Origin: Ascidiaceihabitans sp029251465
GTDB taxonomy: Bacteria; Pseudomonadota; Alphaproteobacteria; Rhodobacterales; Rhodobacteraceae
Length of the DNA stretch: 64,000 nt
Direction of reading: 5' to 3'
NCBI RefSeq assembly: GCF_042932805.1
Contig: NZ_CP170633.1
Location: 2,604,001-2,668,000 of the forward strand
Shown: one piece after another, positions 1 through 8,107 of the stretch
Position numbering within the stretch: position 1 is the first letter of the stretch
Layout: each line of letters starts with the position of its first letter
Notes under the pieces: generated by a model
Told to the model about the DNA's origin: nothing
Database searches by the model: none
What the model saw: the letters and a program-made list of their open reading frames with translations, nothing else
Translations under genes and position numbers: made by a program

Positions 1-159
1 CGTATGGAGCAGCTTTTGGAAGATCACCGCGCAATTGCGGACCGGGTGAAGGCTGGCGATCAAGCAGGTGCCGTCCAAGCCGGCGCGGTCCATCTGTCTC
101 GGCTTGATGCGACGATTGACGCAATTTTTGCCCATAATCCTGAGTACTTTGAAGACTGA
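1..159 (+). CDS. GntR/FadR-family transcriptional regulator, C-terminal end only
   Basis: Open from the first base of the window to a TGA at 157-159; the start lies outside. The 52 visible residues read like the last helices of an FCD ligand-binding domain: the pattern LLEDHRAIADRV, an acidic stretch, then a histidine in AVHLSRLDATI matches the metal/ligand-binding histidine helix of FadR-type GntR proteins, and many of these proteins end in a similar NPEYFE-like tail. FCD regulators usually control the adjacent catabolic or transport genes, so this protein probably regulates the TRAP operon that starts at 538. The DNA-binding domain cannot be seen, so the subfamily is inferred from the tail alone. 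Confidence 0.7.
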   Translation, partial: RMEQLLEDHRAIADRVKAGDQAGAVQAGAVHLSRLDATIDAIFAHNPEYFED

Positions 160-395
160 AGTTTTCTGATTTGCGCACTCTTTGACATGCATTTCACAGC
201 CGCACCTTGAACACGAAAAACCTGACCTCTCGTTCCAAGGTCGCGCGTCACCCGACACAGGAACCGTCCATCCCCGTCAAAGCCGGCACGATCTCTATCG
301 CTCTGGTACGTCCTTGAAATTCAATCCCTTTTGAACCCCACCGGTTTCATTTCGCCGAAACGAGGTCGGGACAGCGTCTTTGAAACTCTACAGAA

Positions 396-434
396 TTGAC
401 TCGTCACATCAATTAAAATACTAGTATACCAATT
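396..434 (+). promoter_or_regulatory. Candidate promoter with overlapping GntR-type operator for the first TRAP operon
   Basis: TTGACT at 396-401 could be a -35 element, with TACTAG at 419-424 as a possible -10 seventeen bases later. The -10 lies inside a perfect 10-base palindrome, ATACTAGTAT (418-427), itself the core of an imperfect 24-base inverted repeat (411-434) whose outer AATT arms also match. An operator over the -10 box suits repression by the FadR-like regulator encoded just upstream. The rest of the 160-537 gap shows no gene. This is pattern reading only. Confidence 0.4.
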
Positions 435-475
435 GCCAACCATGACCCCTAACGTCATGCTGGTGACCAGGGACA

Positions 476-512
476 GCCTCTGCAATTTTGACATTTACGT
501 ACGTGCAGAGGC
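476..512 (+). promoter_or_regulatory. Stem-loop in the leader of the TRAP transporter mRNA
   Basis: GCCTCTGCA (476-484) and TGCAGAGGC (504-512) form a perfect 9-base-pair stem with a 19-base loop. It ends 25 bases before the dctP start and 13 bases before the GGGAGGGA ribosome-binding site. It could stabilise the 5' end or modulate translation; no known riboswitch is recognised. Confidence 0.4.
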
Positions 513-537
513 GTTGAAAATGATCGGGAGGGATCAA

Positions 538-1533
538 ATGATGTTAAAAACAACACTTCGCAAAACCCTAATGGGGGCTGCTGTCGTAAGTGCTGCGGCT
601 GTTGCCGGCACGTTGGCGTCGGCCAGCGAAATGCGCGGCTGGAACATCCACGTTGAGGACTATCCAGTCTCAATCGCGATGGAATCCTTTATGAAGGACG
701 TCGCGGAGCAAACCGGTGGCGAAATCACCGGCAAAATCTATCATAACGGCGTTTTGGGCAGCCAGCCTGACGCAATCGAGCAAATTCGCCTTGGCATCAT
801 CGACTTTGGTGAATTCAGCCTTGGGCCGATGGGCCAATCGATCCCTGAAACCAACGTGGTTTCGCTGCCATTCATTTTTCCGTCGATCCCTAAGATGTAC
901 GAATTGATGGACGGCGCAGTTGGTGAGGCCATCGGTGAAGGCATGATCGCCAAAGGTATCGTGCCGCTGGGCTGGTATGACGCTGGCGCGCGGTCTTTTT
1001 ACAACTCGATCCGCCCGATCAACACGCCTGCTGACGTTGAAGGTCTCAAAGTCCGCGTCATGAGCAACGATTTGTTCGTTGGCATGGTCGAAGCAATGGA
1101 CGGCAACGCAACACCAATGGCATTTGGTGAAGTGTACCAGTCGATCAAAACCGGTGTTGTTGACGGTGCGGAAAACAACCCGCCATCCTACGAGTCAACG
1201 AACCACTTTGAGGTCGCAAAATACTACTCGCTGACCGAGCACCTGATCATTCCTGAATGCCTGTGCATGAGCTTGAAAACGTGGAACACCTTCACGCCCG
1301 AGCAGCAAGCGATCCTGAAAGAAGCCGGTCACAAAAGCGCCGTTTTGCAGCGTGAACTGTGGCAGGCCCGGGAAGCGGCAAGCATGGAAACGGTCCAAGC
1401 TGGCGGCACAACAGTGAACAAAATCGCCGACAAGGGCCCGTTCCAAGCGGCAATGTCCCCTGTCTACGACCAGTTCCTGGTGGCAAACCCCGATCTACAA
1501 GGTCTTGTCGATTTGATCCGCAACGCTGAGTAA
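538..1533 (+). CDS. dctP: TRAP transporter solute-binding protein (DctP family)
   Basis: Periplasmic receptor of a tripartite ATP-independent transporter, delivering an organic-acid-type substrate to the DctQM membrane pair. ATG 538 is preceded by GGGAGGGA at a proper distance (ATG 541 is equally possible), giving about 331 residues, normal for the family. Residues 1-30 form a signal peptide (KTTLRKTLMGAAVV, small residues, then ASAS). The DctP fold is supported by VLGSQPDAIEQIRLG near residue 80, the LKVRVM segment near residue 170 that carries the ligand-clamping arginine of the family, and FGEVYQSIKTGVVDGAENN. It is followed by a hairpin and then dctQ and dctM. The substrate cannot be read from the sequence. 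Confidence 0.93.
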   Translation: MMLKTTLRKTLMGAAVVSAAAVAGTLASASEMRGWNIHVEDYPVSIAMESFMKDVAEQTGGEITGKIYHNGVLGSQPDAIEQIRLGIIDFGEFSLGPMGQSIPETNVVSLPFIFPSIPKMYELMDGAVGEAIGEGMIAKGIVPLGWYDAGARSFYNSIRPINTPADVEGLKVRVMSNDLFVGMVEAMDGNATPMAFGEVYQSIKTGVVDGAENNPPSYESTNHFEVAKYYSLTEHLIIPECLCMSLKTWNTFTPEQQAILKEAGHKSAVLQRELWQAREAASMETVQAGGTTVNKIADKGPFQAAMSPVYDQFLVANPDLQGLVDLIRNAE

Positions 1534-1550
1534 ATTCGACCTAAACACAC

Positions 1551-1581
1551 AAAGGCCCGTTGATATTTCAGACGGGCCTTT
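1551..1581 (+). terminator. Intercistronic hairpin between dctP and dctQ
   Basis: AAAGGCCCGT (1551-1560) pairs perfectly with ACGGGCCTTT (1572-1581) around an 11-base loop, followed by a T-rich stretch. Inside a TRAP operon such a hairpin probably acts as a partial terminator or mRNA stabiliser, keeping the binding protein in excess of the membrane subunits. Confidence 0.75.
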
Positions 1582-1632
1582 GTTCTGCTTGTTTCGATCA
1601 GGCATGATTTGATTGCGTAATAGGAAACCCAG

Positions 1633-2163
1633 ATGGCGGGACAGTCTTCTAGAATTGCGATGCTCGAGGCCGGATTGGATAAAATCCGCGCTCTGTGCAT
1701 CTTTGTGGCCTCGATTGCCTTGGTGGTGCTGATCGCCACGTTTGGCTGGTTGGTTTTTGGCCGTTACGTTTTGAACGTCACACCGACTTGGGTCGAACAA
1801 CTGGCGCTGCTTTTGATCTGCTACATCGCCTTTATCGGGGCGGCCGCGGGCGTCAAGGAAAACACCCACCTTGGTGTGTCGCTGTTTCGCGACATGATGC
1901 CCGACACCGTGCAAAAAATCGTCATTATCGCGATTGATTTCACCCTCGCGGCCTTTGGCGCTGTGATGTTTTTTGCGGGTGTGACCCTGATGAAATTTGG
2001 CTGGGACACGCTGTTGCCCATGCTCGACATTCCAGAGAGCTTTCGAACGCTGGCGATCACGTCATGCGGCGGGTTGGTTTTTCTATTCTCGGGTGCGCGC
2101 GGAATGCTGCGTCTCTTTACATTTTCCGACTGGCAAACAGTCCCCCAAGATCTGGATACCTGA
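1633..2163 (+). CDS. dctQ: TRAP transporter small permease subunit (DctQ family)
   Basis: The small four-helix membrane subunit that partners the large permease and docks the binding protein. The 176 residues contain four hydrophobic segments at roughly 20-45, 55-75, 95-120 and 135-155, with the family pattern FGRYVLNVTPTWVEQLALLLICYIAFIG around the second. The start at ATG 1633 has an AGGAAA Shine-Dalgarno. dctM follows three bases after the stop, so the two are surely co-translated. The C-terminus is slightly longer than the hydrophobic core needs but within the family range. Confidence 0.9.
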   Translation: MAGQSSRIAMLEAGLDKIRALCIFVASIALVVLIATFGWLVFGRYVLNVTPTWVEQLALLLICYIAFIGAAAGVKENTHLGVSLFRDMMPDTVQKIVIIAIDFTLAAFGAVMFFAGVTLMKFGWDTLLPMLDIPESFRTLAITSCGGLVFLFSGARGMLRLFTFSDWQTVPQDLDT

Positions 2164-2166
2164 ACC

Positions 2167-3447
2167 ATGGGTCTGACCATTCTTTTGCTGACGTTCTGCG
2201 TACTTGTTGTCGTTGGAATGCCTGTCGCATTCGCCATGGGGCTCGCTGCTGCCTCTGCCTTTTGGTACGAAGGTTTTCCCATGCTCATCACGTTTCAGCG
2301 TGCGACAGCCGGCGTATCGGTGTTTTCGCTACTGGCCATTCCGTTCTTTGTTTTTGCTGGCGAAATCATGTTGCACGGGGGCATCGCCGCCCGCTTGGTC
2401 AAGCTTGCCGCGGCCCTTGTCGGGCACCTCAAGGGTGGCTTGGCGATGGTCAACATCTTTTCGTCCATGTTGTTTGGCGGCATTTCGGGATCTGCGGTGG
2501 CGGATATTTCAGCCCTTGGTTCGCTCTTGATTCCGGTTATGAAAGAACGCGGTTACCGGCCTGATTTTGCCGTAAACGTCACCGTGACCTCGTCCATCGC
2601 CGGGATCGTCATTCCGCCCAGCCACAACATGATCATTTTCGCCGTCGCTGCGGGTGGTGGCATCTCGGTTTCCAAACTGTTTCTTGCAGGCGTGATCCCC
2701 GGTATCTTGATGTGTTTCTGCCTTGCTGTTGCCGCCTATGTGATGTCAGTCAAACACAAATATCCCGCCGAACCTTTCCCTGGTTGGGGCGAAGTCGGGC
2801 GCAGTGCGGCTGACGCAATCCCGGGCTTTATCACTGCAGTCATCATTGTCGGCGGAACGCTGTCCGGCATCTTTACCGTCACGGAATCCGGTGCTTTCGG
2901 CGCGCTTTATGCCTTGATCCTGACCAAATTCTACTACCGGTCCCTGACGTGGAACGCCTTCGTGCTGGCTGTCACCGGCGCTGTGCGCACTACCGCAATG
3001 GTGATGATCCTGATCGCATTTGCCTCGTCGTTTGCGTATCTTTTGGCCCTGTATCAAGTCCCCTCCAAACTCAGCGATTTGCTGGTTTCGATCTCGGACA
3101 ACCCGCTGATTATTTTGCTGATGATCAACATCATCTTGCTTTTGCTGGGTATGATTATGGACATGGCGGCGCTTATCCTGATCTGCACGCCGATCTTTCT
3201 GCCCATCGCCAAAGGCCTTGGCATGGATCCAACCCAGTTTGGCATCATGATGCTGGTGAACCTCGGGCTAGGCCTGTGCACACCACCTGTCGGAACCTGC
3301 TTGTTTGTCGGCTGCGCCGTTGGAAAGATCAAAATCGAAGAGGCCCTGAAATCGATTTGGCCGTTCTATCTGGCCATTCTATTCGCCCTGATTTTGGTGA
3401 CCTACGTTCCTGCAGTGTCCTTGTGGTTGCCGTCAGTTCTCGATTAA
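2167..3447 (+). CDS. dctM: TRAP transporter large permease subunit (DctM family)
   Basis: The Na+-coupled transport channel of the TRAP system. Its 426 residues match the usual DctM length and are almost wholly hydrophobic, with about 11-12 membrane segments. Family signatures are visible: GMPVAFAMGLA at the N-terminus, FAGEIMLHGGIA, the GSAVADISALGSLLIP loop, SIAGIVIPPSHNMI, and NLGLGLCTPPVGTCLFVG near residue 370. These serine- and proline-rich motifs are the sites of the two half-helix hairpins in the elevator-type IT superfamily. It forms an operon with dctP and dctQ. Confidence 0.95.
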   Translation: MGLTILLLTFCVLVVVGMPVAFAMGLAAASAFWYEGFPMLITFQRATAGVSVFSLLAIPFFVFAGEIMLHGGIAARLVKLAAALVGHLKGGLAMVNIFSSMLFGGISGSAVADISALGSLLIPVMKERGYRPDFAVNVTVTSSIAGIVIPPSHNMIIFAVAAGGGISVSKLFLAGVIPGILMCFCLAVAAYVMSVKHKYPAEPFPGWGEVGRSAADAIPGFITAVIIVGGTLSGIFTVTESGAFGALYALILTKFYYRSLTWNAFVLAVTGAVRTTAMVMILIAFASSFAYLLALYQVPSKLSDLLVSISDNPLIILLMINIILLLLGMIMDMAALILICTPIFLPIAKGLGMDPTQFGIMMLVNLGLGLCTPPVGTCLFVGCAVGKIKIEEALKSIWPFYLAILFALILVTYVPAVSLWLPSVLD

Positions 3448-3488
3448 AATTAGCTGCGCAGATTATCCCCAACTGAAAGGCCCAACTT

Positions 3489-4007
3489 ATGCCCACGCCC
3501 AAACCTGTCCCCGGTAGCATCCTTGCCCCGATGTCATTTCCCAAACTGGGGGGCGGCGAAATTTCAGTTGGTGGACCACGCGAAAACTGGACGCTGTTCA
3601 TCGTTTATCGCGGCAAACATTGCGGTCGCTGCAAGAAATACCTGAACATCCTGAATGGCATGCGCGATCAGTGGGCGGCGGCGGGGTTTGACCTCGCGGT
3701 GGTGTCCGCCGACCCCCAAGAAAAGGCGCAGTCCGATCAGGCCGAATTTGGCTGGGAATTTGACATTGGCTATGACCTCAGCGAGGCGCAGATGGAAACG
3801 CTTGGCGTTTATGCGTCTGACCCGCTGTCATCGGGTGAAACCGATCGCAGGTTCGCAGAACCCGGCACCTTTGTGATGCGTCCGGATGGCAGCATTTTGA
3901 TGATCGCAATTTCGAACGGGCCATCGGCGCGCCCTGATTTAGTCGAATTGCTGGACGGTATGATCTTTACAAAAGACAACGGCAAGCCACCGCGCGGCAA
4001 CGTCTAA
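3489..4007 (+). CDS. Peroxiredoxin-like (AhpC/TSA superfamily) protein
   Basis: A thioredoxin-fold protein of 172 residues with the pattern WTLFIVYRGKHCGRCKKYL: Cys45 and Cys48 form a CxxC at the position of the catalytic site of AhpC/TSA and thioredoxin-like proteins. Further fold features are the VVSADPQEKAQ strand-helix (compare VSxDxxE in peroxiredoxins) and GTFVMRPDGSILM. It likely reduces a peroxide or a disulfide in the cytoplasm, as there is no signal peptide. It starts 41 bases after dctM with no clear terminator, so it may ride on the same transcript, although a link to transport is not obvious. The exact substrate is unknown. Confidence 0.75.
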   Translation: MPTPKPVPGSILAPMSFPKLGGGEISVGGPRENWTLFIVYRGKHCGRCKKYLNILNGMRDQWAAAGFDLAVVSADPQEKAQSDQAEFGWEFDIGYDLSEAQMETLGVYASDPLSSGETDRRFAEPGTFVMRPDGSILMIAISNGPSARPDLVELLDGMIFTKDNGKPPRGNV

Positions 4008-4120
4008 ACCGACGTCACCTTGCCCCCTTTAGGCCAGCAAACGGCCCTTGACGTGAAACGCCTGCCTGCGTTTCGCGCTTCACCCCCTGATTGCATTTGA
4101 CGACACGACCCAAAGCAACT

Positions 4121-4202
4121 ACCCCTGTCAGAACCAGGGGCGCTGTAAAGCTGAGATGTACCCTTTGAACCTGAACCAGATAATGCTGGCGGAGGGAGGT
4201 CG
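4121..4202 (+). ncRNA. TPP (THI-box) riboswitch
   Basis: The two hallmark blocks are present in order: CTGAGA inside AAAGCTGAGATGTACCC (the pyrimidine-binding arm) and TTTGAACCTGAACCAG, then TAATGCTGGCGGAGGGA (the pyrophosphate-binding arm and closing strand). GGGGCGC before CTGAGA supplies the P2 strand. The aptamer ends about 55 bases before thiM, leaving room for an expression platform that hides the thiM ribosome-binding site when TPP is bound, which would switch the whole thi operon off. Confidence 0.95.
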
Positions 4203-4256
4203 TATGTTTCTTCGTGCTACATGCGTTGTCTCTTTTTCGCCGGAAAAGGAGACAGA

Positions 4257-5030
4257 ATGGCCCCCCAAGACCTGCTTATTGCGTTGCGCGACCAAAACCC
4301 GCTGGTCCATTGCATGACAAACTACGTGGCAATGAATATTGCCGCCAATGTCGTTCTCGCAGCCGGGGCATCGCCTGCGATGGTGCACGCCAGCGAAGAA
4401 ATCGCTGAATTCACCCCGATCTGTGGTGCCCTGACGATCAACATCGGAACGCTGTCGGCGCCGTGGTTGGCCAGTATGCTGGCCGCCGCAGACATCGCGC
4501 ACGCGCGCAACATTCCGTGGGTGTTGGATCCCGTCGCGCATTTCATTTCCGATTACCGCAAACGCGCAGCCCAAGATTTGTTGGCGCTGCGTCCCGCAAT
4601 TGTGCGTGGCAATGCGTCAGAGATTCTTGCCTTGGCCGGACAAGTCGGCGCGGGCAAAGGGGCTGACAGCGGTGACAGCGTCGATGCGGCCCACGCATCA
4701 GCCCACGCGCTGGCTGCAGAATTCGGGACGGTTGTCGCGATCACCGGGCCAGTCGATTTTGTCACGGACGGCACCCAAGAGGCGCGTGTTTCCGGCGGAT
4801 CATCTTTGATGCCGCAGATCACCGCCTTGGGCTGCTCGCAGACCGCGTTGATGGGGGCTTATGGCGCTACTGGCCCCGCCTTTGATGCCGCTTTGGCCGG
4901 CCTTGCGCATTTCAAAGTCGCAGGCACTGCGGCGGCAAAACTAGCCAAGGGACCGGGCAGCTTTCAAATGCATTTCCTAGACGCACTTGCCGCAACGCAA
5001 CCCGATGATTTTGCGCAGGTCATCGCATGA
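4257..5030 (+). CDS. thiM: Hydroxyethylthiazole kinase ThiM
   Basis: Phosphorylates 4-methyl-5-(2-hydroxyethyl)thiazole in thiamin salvage. The start ATG 4257 is chosen because AAGGAG lies eight bases upstream; it gives 257 residues, close to the usual ~260. Recognisable parts are NPLVHCMTNYVAMNIAANVVLAAGASPAM at the N-terminus, NIGTL, WVLDPVA, RGNASEILALAG, and the catalytic-loop cysteine (about Cys193) in ALGCSQTAL. The segment after LDPVA reads HFISDYR, unlike the more common GATxxR version, so this loop is atypical. First gene under the TPP riboswitch; its stop overlaps the thiE start. Confidence 0.92.
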   Translation: MAPQDLLIALRDQNPLVHCMTNYVAMNIAANVVLAAGASPAMVHASEEIAEFTPICGALTINIGTLSAPWLASMLAAADIAHARNIPWVLDPVAHFISDYRKRAAQDLLALRPAIVRGNASEILALAGQVGAGKGADSGDSVDAAHASAHALAAEFGTVVAITGPVDFVTDGTQEARVSGGSSLMPQITALGCSQTALMGAYGATGPAFDAALAGLAHFKVAGTAAAKLAKGPGSFQMHFLDALAATQPDDFAQVIA

Positions 5031-5671
5031 AGTCGACGATACAAAACCAACTGCGCCTTTGCCTTGTGACGGACCCACAGCTGTGCGCCGCATTGGGTCT
5101 TGTGACCACCGTTCGCCGCGCTGTGGCCGGCGGTGTCACCATGGTGCAGCTGCGCGACAAGACGGCGACCACCGCACAGCGTATTGAAATGGCACTTGCG
5201 CTAAAGCAGGCGTTGGCAGGGTCCGGCGTTGCAATTATCATCAACGATGATGTCATGGCCGCTGTCGCAGCAGACGTTGACGGCGCACATGTCGGACAGG
5301 GTGATGTGCCGCCCGATCAGGCGCGTTCGATGCTTGGGGCCGGCAAAATACTTGGCTTGTCGTGTGAAACGCCGCAAACCGTCCAAGCGGCTGATCCCAA
5401 GGTTGTGGACTATCTGGGCCTAGGGCCGGTGTTTGGCACAGCGACCAAAACGGACCATGCCCGCCCGATCGGTTTTGACGGGTTGGCCCGATTGGTTGCC
5501 TTGTCACCGCTGCCCACCATCGCAATCGGCGGCCTGAAACCAGCCCATGTCCAAGACGTGCGCGCAAGTGGTGCGGACGGGATCGCGGTTGTGTCTGCCA
5601 TTTGTGGCCATGCCGATCCATGCGCTGCGGCCCGCGCGTTTCAGCAAGACAAGCCGGAGCATCCGGCATGA
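5027..5671 (+). CDS. thiE: Thiamin phosphate synthase ThiE
   Basis: Joins hydroxymethylpyrimidine diphosphate and thiazole phosphate to give thiamin phosphate. The 214-residue TIM-barrel contains LVTDP near the N-terminus, VTMVQLRDK (pyrophosphate-contacting), IIINDD, AHVGQGD, LGLSCETP, DYLGLGPVFGTATKTDH (the substrate loop, normally GPxFPTxTK) and IAIGGL plus IAVVSAI for phosphate binding. ATG 5027 overlaps the thiM stop (ATGA). Together with ThiM and ThiD it completes the salvage branch joining thiazole and pyrimidine. Confidence 0.95.
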   Translation: MKSTIQNQLRLCLVTDPQLCAALGLVTTVRRAVAGGVTMVQLRDKTATTAQRIEMALALKQALAGSGVAIIINDDVMAAVAADVDGAHVGQGDVPPDQARSMLGAGKILGLSCETPQTVQAADPKVVDYLGLGPVFGTATKTDHARPIGFDGLARLVALSPLPTIAIGGLKPAHVQDVRASGADGIAVVSAICGHADPCAAARAFQQDKPEHPA

Positions 5672-6471
5672 TCCCCAACGTCCTTAGCATCGCAGGGTCC
5701 GACCCATCTGGCGGTGCAGGCATTCAGGCAGACATCAAAGCGATCTCTGCAAACGGGGCCTTTGCCATGGCCGCATTGACCGCGCTAACGGCCCAAAACA
5801 CCCAAGGCGTAAGCGGCATTCATTTGGTCCCACCCGCCTTTGTCACCGATCAGATCACGACGATTTTTCGCGACATCCGCGTGGATGCGGTCAAGATCGG
5901 CATGATCGCCACAGCAGATATTGCCGCTGCTGTTGCCTTGTCAGTTCAGGATCATAGCGCCGTGCCCATCGTGCTTGACCCTGTGATGATCGCCAAAGGG
6001 GGGGCCGCGCTTTTGCAACCGGATGCCGTTGTGGCGCTGCGCGATCATTTGCTGCCCTTGGCCACGTTTTTGACACCGAATTTGCCTGAGGCCGCGCATT
6101 TGCTGGGTGTGCAGACGGCCACCACACGCGATGAAATGGTGGCGCAGGGTTTGGCGCTCTGTGCGCTTGGACCACGCGCTGTTTTGATGAAAGGCGGGCA
6201 CCTCGATGGGCCGGACAGCCCCGATTGCCTTGTCACCCCGCAACACCTCACGTGGTTCGAGGCGAAACGCATCCAAACAGCGAACACTCATGGCACTGGT
6301 TGCACCCTGTCATCTGCTTTGGCTGCGCACCTTGCAAAAGGGTTATCCCCCCAACACGCCACCGCTGCGGCCAAGGCTTATGTCGCCACGGCAATCGAAC
6401 AGGCCGGTGCCCTGTCTGTTGGGTCAGGCCACGGACCAACCCACCATTTTGCCAATCTCATCTCGTATTGA
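5668..6471 (+). CDS. thiD: Hydroxymethylpyrimidine (phosphate) kinase ThiD
   Basis: Carries out the two successive phosphorylations of hydroxymethylpyrimidine. ATG 5668 overlaps the thiE stop, giving 267 residues, the normal ThiD size. Ribokinase-like signatures: VLSIAGSDPSGGAGIQADIK at the very start, LTAQNTQGV, VKIGMI, VLDPVMIAKGG, LTPNLPEAAHLLG, VLMKGGH, and the anion hole/catalytic base in NTHGTGCTLSSALAAHLA. All key segments are present, so the enzyme should be active. Confidence 0.96.
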   Translation: MIPNVLSIAGSDPSGGAGIQADIKAISANGAFAMAALTALTAQNTQGVSGIHLVPPAFVTDQITTIFRDIRVDAVKIGMIATADIAAAVALSVQDHSAVPIVLDPVMIAKGGAALLQPDAVVALRDHLLPLATFLTPNLPEAAHLLGVQTATTRDEMVAQGLALCALGPRAVLMKGGHLDGPDSPDCLVTPQHLTWFEAKRIQTANTHGTGCTLSSALAAHLAKGLSPQHATAAAKAYVATAIEQAGALSVGSGHGPTHHFANLISY

Positions 6472-6485
6472 AAGTGACCCGGAAA

Positions 6486-7424
6486 ATGAAAAACATATCT
6501 TTCGCAACCGTTCTGTTCTTTTGGGCATCGCCGGTTTTGGCACAGGATCAAGTGACCTTGTTGCTGGGCTGGTTTGTCAATCCCGATCATGGCCCCGTGA
6601 TCATTGCACAGGAAAAAGGGTATTTTGCCGAGCAAGACCTAGACGTCGAAATCATTGCCCCCGCTGATCCCTCGGCCCCACCCAAAATGGTCGCGGCGGG
6701 CAAAGCGGATTTGGCGATTTCCTACCAACCGCAGCTACACCTGCAAATTCACGAAGGCTTGCCATTGCAGCGGGTCGGCACGCTGGTCGCAACCCCGCTT
6801 AGCTGTTTGTTGGTGCTGGCCGACGGCCCCGTCAAAACGCCTGCAGACCTCAAAGGGCGTAAGGTCGGCTTTTCCGTCGGTGGCGTCGAAGAAGCCGTGC
6901 TGGGCCAAGTTCTGAAAACCCACGGCGTGTCGCTGGATGACATTGAGCTGATCAATGTGAATTGGTCCATGTCACCGGCGCTAATGTCGGGCCAAGTGGA
7001 TGCTGTCATCGGTGCATTTCGCAATTTTGAACTGAACCAGATGGATATCGCAGGCGTGCCGGGCCGTTGTTTCTACGTCGAAGAAGAAGGCCTGCCACCC
7101 TACGACGAACTGATTTATGTGGCCAATACAGACACAATGGACGTCGATATGATCCGCCGTTTTCTGGCTGCGACCGAAAAAGCGACACAATACATCGTCA
7201 ATCATCCCACCGAAAGTTGGGTGATTTTCGCAAGCACAGCGCCTGAGCTTCAGGACGAGCTGAACAAACGGGCGTGGGGTGATACGGTGCCTCGCTTTGC
7301 GCTGCGGCCCGCTGCGTTGGATGCTGGTCGGTATGCGAGCTTTGAGGCGTTTTTGCACGACGCAGGCCTGATCCCGACGCTCAACCCCGTCAGCGACATC
7401 GCCATCGATGTGACGGCGCAATGA
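6486..7424 (+). CDS. thiY: Pyrimidine-precursor ABC transporter, periplasmic binding protein (ThiY-like)
   Basis: NMT1/THI5-like solute-binding protein of 312 residues. Residues 1-19 form a signal peptide ending in SPVLAQ. The mature part has LLLGWFVNPDHGPVIIAQEKGYFAEQDLDVEI, ADLAISYQPQLHLQ, and the LKGRKVGFSVGG hinge region typical of the family. Its place after thiD and before tenA, thiZ and thiX marks it as the receptor for N-formyl-4-amino-5-aminomethyl-2-methylpyrimidine or a related pyrimidine. ATG 6486 has only a weak GGAAA upstream, 14 bases after the thiD stop. Which pyrimidine it prefers cannot be told. Confidence 0.88.
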   Translation: MKNISFATVLFFWASPVLAQDQVTLLLGWFVNPDHGPVIIAQEKGYFAEQDLDVEIIAPADPSAPPKMVAAGKADLAISYQPQLHLQIHEGLPLQRVGTLVATPLSCLLVLADGPVKTPADLKGRKVGFSVGGVEEAVLGQVLKTHGVSLDDIELINVNWSMSPALMSGQVDAVIGAFRNFELNQMDIAGVPGRCFYVEEEGLPPYDELIYVANTDTMDVDMIRRFLAATEKATQYIVNHPTESWVIFASTAPELQDELNKRAWGDTVPRFALRPAALDAGRYASFEAFLHDAGLIPTLNPVSDIAIDVTAQ

Positions 7425-8107
7425 CCGGCGCACCCTATGGGGCCGCATTCACGCAGTGGCGCGCAGGCTGCCCTGATGCGTGGCACGCCTACACCCATCA
7501 TGCCTTTGTCGAGGGGCTGCGCGACGGATCCCTGCCGCGCCCTGCGTTCCTTCATTATCTGGTCCAGGACTACGTGTTTCTGGTGCATTTTGCGCGGGCG
7601 TGGTCACTGGCCGTGGTCAAAGCCGAAACGCTGGACGAGATGAAAATCTGCGCAGGCACGGTAAACGCGTTGGTCAATCACGAGATGGCCTTGCACGTCC
7701 AAACCTGCGCCGGCGAAGGAATAAACGAGGCCGCATTATACGCCGCCTGCGAAGAGGTCGAAAACCTCGCGTACACCCGATACGTGATGGATGCAGGCCT
7801 GCAGGGCGATTTCCTCGACCTGATGGCTGCCCTCGCGCCCTGTTGCTTTGGCTACGGCGAAATCGGACTGCGACTGGCACGGTCCGCCGCGCCGGACACG
7901 CCCCATCGCGCCTGGATCGACACCTACGCGGACGATGGCTATCAATCGGTTATGACCTCGGTCGGGCAGATGATCGATGGTGCCATTTCGCGCCGCTTGG
8001 GGCCTGATCCCGTACGCGCCCCACGGTGGGCGCACTTGCAGAACCGCTTTTCGACAGCGACCCGTCTCGAGATCGGGTTTTGGGATATGGGGCTGCGCGG
8101 GTCATGA
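7421..8107 (+). CDS. tenA: Aminopyrimidine aminohydrolase / thiaminase II TenA
   Basis: Hydrolyses base-degraded thiamin (aminomethylpyrimidine) to hydroxymethylpyrimidine for salvage. The 228-residue all-helical protein shows TenA features: WHAYTHHAFVEGL, FLHYLVQDYVFLVHFARAW, VNHEMALH, and APCCFGYGEIG, where Cys141 or Cys142 takes the place of the catalytic cysteine of the TenA_C class; a glutamate pair lies in CEEVEN. ATG 7421 overlaps the thiY stop, so import and hydrolysis are translationally coupled. It should convert what ThiXYZ brings in into the substrate of ThiD. Confidence 0.93.
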   Translation: MTGAPYGAAFTQWRAGCPDAWHAYTHHAFVEGLRDGSLPRPAFLHYLVQDYVFLVHFARAWSLAVVKAETLDEMKICAGTVNALVNHEMALHVQTCAGEGINEAALYAACEEVENLAYTRYVMDAGLQGDFLDLMAALAPCCFGYGEIGLRLARSAAPDTPHRAWIDTYADDGYQSVMTSVGQMIDGAISRRLGPDPVRAPRWAHLQNRFSTATRLEIGFWDMGLRGS

